From NCBI GenBank assembly GCA_945901665.1, contig CAMDLJ010000203.1, forward strand, positions 1-5,216: a DNA stretch of 5,216 nucleotides, given 5' to 3'. Shown here piece after piece: positions 1 through 5,216 of this stretch. How positions within the stretch are numbered: position 1 is the stretch's first letter; every line of letters starts with the position of its first letter. A model generated the notes under the pieces. It was not told the origin of the DNA. It searched no databases and saw only the letters and a list, made by a program, of their open reading frames with translations. Source of the DNA: Bordetella parapertussis (lineage in GTDB: Bacteria; Pseudomonadota; Gammaproteobacteria; Burkholderiales; Burkholderiaceae). The translations under genes and the position numbers were made by a program.

Positions 1-2931
1 CCCGCGCAACCCGGCTTAGACAGCCTGTCCAAATCTTTTGAACCCGCCGCCCTGGAGGCCCACTGGGGCCCAGAGTGGGAAAAGCGCGGTTACGGCGTGG
101 CGGGTTTTCGCGGCACGGGTCAACCGCAAGCAGAACAACCGGCATTTGCCATTCAACTGCCGCCACCCAACGTGACCGGCACGCTGCACATGGGCCACGC
201 GTTCAACCAGACCATCATGGACAGCTTGACGCGCTACCACCGCATGAAGGGCTTCAACACGGTGTGGGTGCCCGGCACCGACCATGCGGGCATTGCCACC
301 CAAATCGTGGTGGAGCGTCAACTGCAAGCACAGGGCATCAGCCGCCATGACATGGGGCCCACGCCCGATGTGGCGCGCAAAAATTTCATTGCCAAGGTGT
401 GGGAGTGGAAAGAGCAATCGGGCAACACCATCACCCAACAAATGCGCCGCATGGGCGACAGCGTGGACTGGAGCCGCGAATACTTCACCATGGACGACAA
501 GTTGTCGCCCGTGGTCACCGACACTTTCGTCAAACTTTACCAACAAGGCTTGATTTACCGCGGCAAGCGCTTGGTCAACTGGGACCCCGTGCTGATGAGC
601 GCGGTCTCCGACTTGGAAGTCGAAGCCACCGAGTCCGATGGCAAGATGCACTACATCTGCTACCCCTTTGCCAAAGGGCCGCAGCTGATTGACGGCGTGA
701 TGCAAAAAGGCATGACCATAGCCACCACCCGCCCCGAGACCATGATGGCCGACGGCGCCTTGGCGGTGCACCCCGAAGATGCACGCTACCAACATTTGGT
801 GGGCCAGATGGTGGACCTGCCTTTGTGCAACCGCCAAATTCCCATCATTGCCGATGATTTTGTGGACCGCGAATTCGGCTCGGGTTGCGTGAAGATCACC
901 GGCGCACACGACTTCAACGACTACGCCTGTGCACAGCGCCACAACCTGCCCCTCATCACCATCTTCACCTTGGACGCCAAGGTCAACGAGAACGGGCCTG
1001 CCGCCTACCAAGGTTTGGACCGCTTTGCCGCCCGCAAAGCGGTCAACCAAGATTTGCAAAACCTCGGGTTGATGCTGGAGATCAAACCGCACAAAATGAT
1101 GCTGCCCATTTGCGCCCGCACCGGCCAAGTGGTGGAACCCATGTTGACCGACCAATGGTTTGTTGCCATGAACCAGGTCAGCCCGCAAGACCCTACCGGC
1201 AAAAGCATTGCGCAAAAAGCCATTGACGCGGTGCAGTCGGGCGAGGTGAAGTTTGTGCCCGAGAACTGGGTCAACACCTACAACCAGTGGATGAACAACA
1301 TCACCGACTGGTGCATCAGCCGCCAACTGTGGTGGGGCCACCAAATTCCGGCTTGGTACGACGAAGATGGCAAAGTCTATGTGGCGCACAACGAGGCCGA
1401 TGCGCAAGCGCAGGCGCCTGGCAAAACCCTGACCCGCGACCCCGATGTGCTCGACACCTGGTACTCCTCGGCACTGGTGCCTTTCAGCACCATGGGTTGG
1501 CCCGACAAAACATCCGACGGCGATCTGTATTTACCCTCCAGCGTTTTGGTCACTGGCTACGACATCATCTTCTTTTGGGTCGCGCGCATGATCATGATGA
1601 CCACACACTTCACTGGGAAGGTGCCATTCAAGCATGTGTACATCCACGGCTTGGTGCGCGATGCGCAGGGCAAGAAGATGAGCAAGTCTGAGGGCAATGT
1701 GCTGGACCCGGTCGATTTGATCGACGGCATTGCACTGGAGCCCTTGCTGGACAAACGCTCACAAGGTTTGCGCAAACCCGAGACCGCACCGCAGGTGCGC
1801 AAGAACACGCAAAAAGAATTTCCCGAGGGCATTCCCGCCTATGGCGCAGATGCCCTGCGCTTTACTTTTTCCGCCTTGGCAAGCTTGGGGCGCAGCATCA
1901 ATTTCGACAGCAAGCGTTGCGAGGGTTACCGCAACTTTTGCAACAAGCTGTGGAACGCCACCCGCTTTGTATTAATGAATTGCGAAGGCCAAGACTGCGG
2001 CCTCAAGGAACACACCAAAGCCGAATGCGCACCCCCGCGCACCGATGAAAACGGCAAGCCTATTCCCGCTGGCCCGTTTTACCAATACATGAAGTTCAGC
2101 CAAGCCGACCGCTGGATTTCCTCGGTGCTGCAACAAGCAGAAGCGGACGTCGCCAAAGGCTTTGAAGAATACCGCTTGGACAATGTGGCGACAGCCATAT
2201 ATGAATTTGTGTGGAACGAGTACTGCGACTGGTATTTGGAAATCGCCAAGGTGCAAATCCAAACCGGCGGCCCCGCCGAGCAACGCGCCACGCGCCGCAC
2301 CCTCATTCGCACTTTGGAAGCCATTTTGCGTTTGGCCCATCCACTCATCCCCTTCATCACCGAAGAGCTGTGGCAAAAGGTCGCCCCCGTGGCGGGCTTG
2401 GCTGGCGTGTCAGTGAGCATCGCCCGCTACCCCGAAGCGCAGATGAACAAGATCGATGCGCAAGCCATTGCCCATGTGAATCAATTGAAATCACTTGTCG
2501 ATGCCTGTCGCAATTTGCGCGGCGAGATGAACGTATCGCCCTCCACTCGCATGCCCATGTTTGCTTTGGGTCAGTCAGAGTTCATGCGCAGCAACGCCGC
2601 CGTGTTGCAAGCGCTGGCCAAGCTGAGTGAAGTCAAGGTGTTTGACGACGAGGCCCCATGGCAAGCCGCCGCCCAAGCCGCGCCAGTGGCGGTGGTGGGT
2701 GAAACCCGCTTGTGCCTGTTCATCGAAGTGGACGTGGCGGCAGAAAAAATCCGATTGGGCAAAGAGGTGGCGCGTTTGCAAAACGAAATCACCAAGGCCA
2801 ACGGCAAACTCAGCAACGAGGCTTTTGTGGCCAAAGCACCGCCCGCCGTGATTGCCCAAGAGCGCCAGCGGGTGGCCGACTTTGAAGCGACCTTGCTGAA
2901 GGTGCAAGACCAACTCCAGCGCTTGGGCTAA
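1..2931 (+). CDS. valS: Valyl-tRNA synthetase (ValRS), 5'-truncated by the window edge
   Basis: This cytoplasmic class Ia enzyme charges tRNA-Val with valine and hydrolyses mischarged Thr-tRNA-Val. The frame is open from base 1 (976 codons visible). A GTG at 97 is internal, because the upstream codons already read as ValRS N-terminus ([11 protein letters not shown]), so the true start lies just before the window. Counting codons from base 1: HIGH-type motif HMGH at 63-66, after PPPNVTG; editing (CP1) domain with TTRPE at 242-246 and [12 protein letters not shown] at 296-307, keeping the Lys, Thr and two Asp of the editing pocket; [11 protein letters not shown] at 437-447; LDTWYSSA at 484-491; KMSKS at 559-563 (nt 1675-1689); anticodon-binding helical domain about 703-850; C-terminal coiled-coil arm about 912-975. 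An insertion relative to E. coli lies around 669-700. Apart from the missing start, length fits the family (E. coli about 951 aa). No frameshift is seen. The identification is secure. Confidence 0.98.
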   Translation, partial: PAQPGLDSLSKSFEPAALEAHWGPEWEKRGYGVAGFRGTGQPQAEQPAFAIQLPPPNVTGTLHMGHAFNQTIMDSLTRYHRMKGFNTVWVPGTDHAGIATQIVVERQLQAQGISRHDMGPTPDVARKNFIAKVWEWKEQSGNTITQQMRRMGDSVDWSREYFTMDDKLSPVVTDTFVKLYQQGLIYRGKRLVNWDPVLMSAVSDLEVEATESDGKMHYICYPFAKGPQLIDGVMQKGMTIATTRPETMMADGALAVHPEDARYQHLVGQMVDLPLCNRQIPIIADDFVDREFGSGCVKITGAHDFNDYACAQRHNLPLITIFTLDAKVNENGPAAYQGLDRFAARKAVNQDLQNLGLMLEIKPHKMMLPICARTGQVVEPMLTDQWFVAMNQVSPQDPTGKSIAQKAIDAVQSGEVKFVPENWVNTYNQWMNNITDWCISRQLWWGHQIPAWYDEDGKVYVAHNEADAQAQAPGKTLTRDPDVLDTWYSSALVPFSTMGWPDKTSDGDLYLPSSVLVTGYDIIFFWVARMIMMTTHFTGKVPFKHVYIHGLVRDAQGKKMSKSEGNVLDPVDLIDGIALEPLLDKRSQGLRKPETAPQVRKNTQKEFPEGIPAYGADALRFTFSALASLGRSINFDSKRCEGYRNFCNKLWNATRFVLMNCEGQDCGLKEHTKAECAPPRTDENGKPIPAGPFYQYMKFSQADRWISSVLQQAEADVAKGFEEYRLDNVATAIYEFVWNEYCDWYLEIAKVQIQTGGPAEQRATRRTLIRTLEAILRLAHPLIPFITEELWQKVAPVAGLAGVSVSIARYPEAQMNKIDAQAIAHVNQLKSLVDACRNLRGEMNVSPSTRMPMFALGQSEFMRSNAAVLQALAKLSEVKVFDDEAPWQAAAQAAPVAVVGETRLCLFIEVDVAAEKIRLGKEVARLQNEITKANGKLSNEAFVAKAPPAVIAQERQRVADFEATLLKVQDQLQRLG

Positions 2932-2942
2932 AGCCCCAGCGT
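2919..2942 (+). other. Imperfect hairpin enclosing the valS stop codon
   Basis: Bases 2919-2928 can pair with 2933-2942: GCGCT and GGGC on the left arm against GCCC and AGCGT on the right, with one T/C mismatch (2924 against 2937) and one G-T wobble at the base. The four-base loop (2929-2932, TAAA) contains the valS TAA stop. No T-run follows, so it is not a classical intrinsic terminator. It may affect mRNA decay or readthrough into galU, or it may be chance in GC-rich sequence. The pairing is seen directly. The function is unknown. Confidence 0.35.
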
Positions 2943-2979
2943 GATCAACAAATAACCGGTCCCACATCAAGTTCAAACC

Positions 2980-3861
2980 ATGACACGTCCTCTTCAAAAA
3001 GCTGTATTTCCCGTCGCTGGCCTGGGCACCCGCTTTTTGCCCGCCACCAAAGCCAGCCCCAAAGAAATGTTGCCAGTGGTGGACAAGCCCCTGATTCAAT
3101 ATGCCGTGGAAGAGGCTTATGAAGCGGGCATCCGCCACATGATTTTTGTGACCGGGCGCAGCAAGCGGGCGATTGAAGACCATTTCGACACCGCCTACGA
3201 ACTGGAATCCGAGTTGCAAGCCGCCGGTAAAAGCGCCTTGCTCGAGCTGGTGCGAAGTGTTCAACCCGCTGATATGGTTTGCTCTTACGTGCGCCAATCG
3301 CATGCCCTGGGTTTGGGCCACGCGGTGCTGTGCGCCGAAGCCTTGGTGGGCCATGAACCATTCGCGGTTTTGTTGGCCGATGACCTGATGCGAGGCACCC
3401 CGGGCGGGCTGGGCGTGTTGCAACAAATGGCCCAGGCCCATGCCCAGCATGGTGGTTCGGTTTTGGCGGTGCAAGAAGTCCCCCTGGACCAAGTCAACCG
3501 CTACGGCATCGTGGCCGGTACCACCACCACCGATGGCTTGATCGATGTGCAGCAAATGGTGGAAAAACCTGCGCCCGACAAAGCACCTTCACGCATGGCG
3601 GTTTCCGGGCGTTACATTTTGAGCCCATCGGTGTTTGATCGGATCCGCGCGGGCGGACGGGGAGCGGGTGGCGAAATTCAACTCACCGACGGCATAGCCG
3701 GTTTGATTGGCCAAGAAAAGGTTTGGGGGTACACCTACCAAGGCGTGCGCTACGACTGTGGCAGCAAGCTGGGGTTTTTACAGGCCACCGTGGAATTGGG
3801 CATGACCCACCCGCAAGAGGGACCTGCTTTTGCGGCTTATTTGAAACAACTCAAGGTCTAA
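2980..3861 (+). CDS. galU: UTP--glucose-1-phosphate uridylyltransferase
   Basis: This enzyme makes UDP-glucose from UTP and glucose-1-phosphate in the cytoplasm, supplying lipopolysaccharide, exopolysaccharide and galactose metabolism. The 293-aa protein has the usual bacterial GalU length (E. coli 302) and layout. The nucleotide-binding loop is [18 protein letters not shown] at 13-30. LADDL at 132-136 holds the metal-binding Asp. VEKP is at 194-197, [10 protein letters not shown] at 230-239 and YDCGSKLGF at 258-266, the last with the conserved late Lys. The ATG at 2980 is the first in-frame start after an in-frame TAA at 2953, and the protein begins directly with the family N-terminus, so this start is favoured. 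No good Shine-Dalgarno sequence precedes it (CATCAAGTTCAAACC). It lies 48 bases after valS on the same strand and no promoter is evident in the gap, so readthrough from valS is plausible but unproven. RfbA-type thymidylyltransferases are related, but the motifs are of the GalU type. Confidence 0.97.
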   Translation: MTRPLQKAVFPVAGLGTRFLPATKASPKEMLPVVDKPLIQYAVEEAYEAGIRHMIFVTGRSKRAIEDHFDTAYELESELQAAGKSALLELVRSVQPADMVCSYVRQSHALGLGHAVLCAEALVGHEPFAVLLADDLMRGTPGGLGVLQQMAQAHAQHGGSVLAVQEVPLDQVNRYGIVAGTTTTDGLIDVQQMVEKPAPDKAPSRMAVSGRYILSPSVFDRIRAGGRGAGGEIQLTDGIAGLIGQEKVWGYTYQGVRYDCGSKLGFLQATVELGMTHPQEGPAFAAYLKQLKV

Positions 3862-3871
3862 GTCCACATGT

Positions 3872-3894
3872 CCCTGGCGGCAGTTGCGCCAGGG
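3872..3894. terminator. Candidate bidirectional terminator hairpin between convergent genes
   Basis: CCCTGGCG (3872-3879) and CGCCAGGG (3887-3894) form a perfect 8-bp inverted repeat around a 7-base loop. It lies 10 bases after the galU stop and 8 bases beyond the stop of the convergent tusA-like gene. Position and stem strength suggest a transcription end shared by both sides. There is no T-tract after either arm, so an intrinsic terminator of the classical kind is not proven. It could instead protect 3' ends. Confidence 0.55.
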
Positions 3895-3902
3895 CCCATG
3901 CC

Positions 3903-4130
3903 TCAGCGCCGCTTCAAGGTGTGGATGAATTCATTGCCCACGGTTTGCTGCTCGAGCAGTTCATTGCCGGTTTGCTTGGCAAAGGCCGCGAAGTCGCGCA
4001 AAGACCCCTGATCGGTGGAAATCACTTTGAGCAATTGACCGCTTTGCATGCCGGTCAAGGCCTTTTTGGCTTTCAAAATGGGCAAGGGGCAATTCAGCCC
4101 ACGGGTGTCGAGTTCTTGATCGATCAGCAT
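3903..4130 (-). CDS. TusA/SirA-family sulfur-carrier (sulfurtransferase) protein
   Basis: This small 75-aa protein has the TusA/SirA/YedF fold signature. The N-terminal beta strand LDTRGLNCPLPILKAKKAL carries the CPxP motif, with the presumed persulfide-bearing cysteine at Cys14, followed by the amphipathic helix. A second strand (QLLKVISTDQGS) and a second helix (LRDFAAFAKQTGNELLE) follow, as in E. coli TusA (81 aa). Such proteins pass sulfane sulfur to partners, for example in tRNA 2-thiouridine synthesis, sulfur oxidation or cofactor assembly. The partner here cannot be told from sequence. The motif is CPLP, whereas E. coli TusA has CPEP, so I give no gene symbol. The ATG at 4130 lies 4 bases after the Nudix stop codon, and a weak GGA Shine-Dalgarno sits 8 bases before it. 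It is probably the last gene of the cysM operon, which fits a sulfur-handling role. Confidence 0.9.
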   Translation of the reverse strand: MLIDQELDTRGLNCPLPILKAKKALTGMQSGQLLKVISTDQGSLRDFAAFAKQTGNELLEQQTVGNEFIHTLKRR

Positions 4131-4134
4131 GAAT

Positions 4135-4677
4135 TCATTCCAGACTTTGTGCGGCCCGCTCTTCCCAGGTCATGAAGCGCGGTTCTATGCCTTGCGTGCG
4201 CAGCCAGTCACCCACCGCATAACCTGTGCCCGCAGGCCAGCAAATCACATCTTTGGGTTCGTACAGCTTGTACTCCGCGAGTTCGGGCGAGAGTTTAACC
4301 TCACCCTCGGCCACCGCATGATAGGCAATGATGACCTGGTTCATGCGTTGGAAGTCATACACACCCACCAAGGTCAAAGCGGTGGTGTGCAAATTGGTTT
4401 CTTCGGCAATTTCACGCGCAATGCCTTCTTGCGGAGACTCGGCAGCTTCCATAAAGCCGGTGATCAGGGCAAACCGCCGCCCCGTCCAAGCCGCGTTGCG
4501 CGCCAGCAAAATTTTTCCCTGGTACTGAACAATGGCGGCCAGCACCGGTGTGGGGTTGTTCCAATGCGTCCATTGACAGGCCGCGCAACGCAAGCGCTCC
4601 TTGGGCCCGCCGTCCTCTTGTTGGGTAATGGCCTGAAGTGGTGTGGCGCATTGTGGGCAAAATCGAAATGCATTCAT
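4135..4677 (-). CDS. Nudix hydrolase with N-terminal zinc ribbon
   Basis: This 180-aa protein starts with a four-cysteine zinc ribbon (CPQC at 7-10, CAAC at 31-34) followed by a Nudix domain. The Nudix box spans residues 74-96: G74, E80, R88-E89, E92-E93. It keeps the metal-binding glutamates, but has Asn95 where the consensus has Gly (EETNL, consensus EExG plus a hydrophobic residue). The zinc ribbon plus Nudix layout recalls NADH pyrophosphatase NudC. However, the protein is shorter than E. coli NudC (257 aa) and I do not see the NudC SQPWPFPxS motif after the box, where it reads VGVYDFQRMNQVIIAY. The substrate is therefore uncertain: a nucleoside diphosphate linked to some group, perhaps NADH or ADP-ribose. 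Its ATG overlaps the cysM stop (ATGA), and no strong Shine-Dalgarno is visible, so translation probably depends on coupling to cysM. Family call is firm. Function is not. Confidence 0.92.
   Translation of the reverse strand: MNAFRFCPQCATPLQAITQQEDGGPKERLRCAACQWTHWNNPTPVLAAIVQYQGKILLARNAAWTGRRFALITGFMEAAESPQEGIAREIAEETNLHTTALTLVGVYDFQRMNQVIIAYHAVAEGEVKLSPELAEYKLYEPKDVICWPAGTGYAVGDWLRTQGIEPRFMTWEERAAQSLE
4674..4677 (-). other. ATGA stop/start overlap of cysM and the Nudix gene
   Basis: On the minus strand the bases ATGA hold both the Nudix ATG (4677-4675) and the cysM TGA (4676-4674). This arrangement is typical of translational coupling within an operon. The bases just upstream (GGGGTTTTTCCAGC) give only a poor ribosome-binding site, which supports coupling by re-initiation. 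The overlap is seen directly. The coupling is inferred. Confidence 0.8.
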
Positions 4678-5216
4678 GCTGGAAAAACCCCGGTTGATAA
4701 ATAACGGTCGCCGCGGTCACACACGATGAAAACCACCGTGGCGTTGCGTTCGCGCTGGGCCACTTGTTGCGCCACCCAGCAAGCACCAGCGGCGGATATG
4801 CCGGCAAAAATGCCCTCTTCACGGGCCAATTGGCGGCACATGTTTTCCGCATCAGCTTGGCTCACCAAGATCAGTTCATCGACCACCGATGGATCGTAAA
4901 TGGAAGGCAGATAGGCTTCGGGCCATTTGCGAATACCGGGAATGCGCGAGCCCTCGCTGGGTTGGGCGCCAATGATGCGCACCTGAGGGTTTTGTTGTTT
5001 GAGATAGCGCCCCACACCCGTGATGGTGCCCGTGGTGCCCATGGCGCTGACAAAGTGGGTCACACGGCCTTGGGTTTGGTCCCATATCTCAGGGCCGGTG
5101 GTTTCGAAATGCACCCGTGGGTTGTCGGTATTGCCAAACTGGTCGAGCACACGCCCTTTGCCATCGGCTTGCATTTTTTCGGCCAAATCCCGGGCGTATT
5201 CCATGCCACCGCTTTT
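4674..5216 (-). CDS. cysM: Cysteine synthase B (O-acetylserine sulfhydrylase B), C-terminal part
   Basis: This PLP-dependent enzyme makes L-cysteine from O-acetylserine and sulfide. The B isozyme can also use thiosulfate, giving S-sulfocysteine. The last 180 residues and the TGA stop are visible. The frame stays open to the window edge (KSGG precedes MEYARDLAEKM), so the ATG at 5204 is internal and about 120 N-terminal residues, including the PLP-binding lysine, lie outside. Seen here are the PLP-phosphate loop GTTGT (nt 5025-5039), TTGPEIWDQT, EGSRIPGIRKWP, EGIFAGISAAGA and the C-terminal CDRGDRYLSTGVF. These follow E. coli CysM more closely than CysK, especially RKWPEAYLP and the RGDRYLS tail, hence the symbol. 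E. coli CysM has GVSSGGA where this protein has GISAAGA, a small change. It is the most upstream gene seen of an apparent cysM-Nudix-tusA-like operon. Its promoter is off the window. Confidence 0.95.
   Translation of the reverse strand, partial: KSGGMEYARDLAEKMQADGKGRVLDQFGNTDNPRVHFETTGPEIWDQTQGRVTHFVSAMGTTGTITGVGRYLKQQNPQVRIIGAQPSEGSRIPGIRKWPEAYLPSIYDPSVVDELILVSQADAENMCRQLAREEGIFAGISAAGACWVAQQVAQRERNATVVFIVCDRGDRYLSTGVFPA

Noticed and set aside
97..99. GTG at 97 as the valS start
   Set aside because: The frame continues upstream to the window edge with residues typical of the ValRS N-terminus, so the GTG encodes an internal valine.
16..1407. 463-codon open frame on the minus strand opposite valS
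   Set aside because: It lies exactly in codon register with valS, so it stays open simply because valS rarely uses TTA, CTA or TCA, the complements of stop codons. The translation is low-complexity, rich in His, Val, Gly and Ala, with no recognisable domain, and valS is certain.
1972..2376. 134-codon minus-strand open frame opposite the valS anticodon domain
   Set aside because: It is also in codon register with valS, and it ends exactly at a TTA leucine codon (1972), which shows how such frames arise.
2575..3555. 326-codon minus-strand open frame spanning the valS-galU junction
   Set aside because: valS and galU happen to share the same frame, and this reading is in register with both. It is the same codon-use artefact, with no protein motif and with two well-identified genes on the other strand.
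4129..4138. 10-bp palindrome ATGAATTCAT at the Nudix/tusA-like junction as an operator
   Set aside because: It is made up of the overlapping stop and start codons and the few bases between them, inside an operon. Nothing else supports a regulator site.
4129..4704. 191-codon plus-strand open frame opposite the Nudix gene, and a 150-codon one at 3723-4175
   Set aside because: Their translations show no family motifs. The minus strand carries clear Nudix-box, zinc-ribbon and CPxP motifs in tightly packed genes, so the plus-strand frames are shadows.

Overview
This window reads as an ordinary, fully coding stretch of a betaproteobacterial chromosome, most likely Burkholderiales and probably Comamonadaceae (Limnohabitans/Rhodoferax/Polaromonas-like). 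That placement rests on protein flavour, fairly high GC and codon use, not on a database search. Five protein genes fill almost the whole window. I see no tRNA, rRNA, CRISPR array, insertion sequence or prophage gene, and no gap longer than about 50 bases.

Plus strand, 1-3861: the window opens inside valS (valyl-tRNA synthetase), which runs to a TAA at 2929-2931 with only its extreme N-terminus missing. After 48 bases galU (UTP--glucose-1-phosphate uridylyltransferase) follows in the same direction and same reading frame. The valS stop codon lies in the loop of an imperfect GC-rich hairpin. galU has no clear Shine-Dalgarno sequence.

Minus strand, 5216-3903: three genes converge on galU and look like one operon, in transcription order cysM (cysteine synthase B, cut by the window end), a Nudix hydrolase with an N-terminal zinc ribbon, and a small TusA/SirA-family sulfur-carrier protein. 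cysM and the Nudix gene share a 4-base ATGA overlap, and only 4 bases separate the Nudix gene from the tusA-like gene, so the three are probably co-transcribed and translationally coupled. Two of the three products handle sulfur (cysteine synthesis, persulfide transfer). The Nudix enzyme's link to sulfur is open.

Between the convergent 3' ends of galU and the tusA-like gene (3862-3902) lies a perfect 8-bp inverted repeat that could end transcription from both sides, although no T-tract follows it on either strand.

I found no convincing novel system. The items worth a second look are modest: the sulfur/Nudix operon, a Nudix box with Asn in place of its last Gly, local differences from E. coli in the ValRS editing domain, an insertion in ValRS, and the two hairpins. 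Very long antisense open frames opposite valS and galU are explained by codon register and were rejected.
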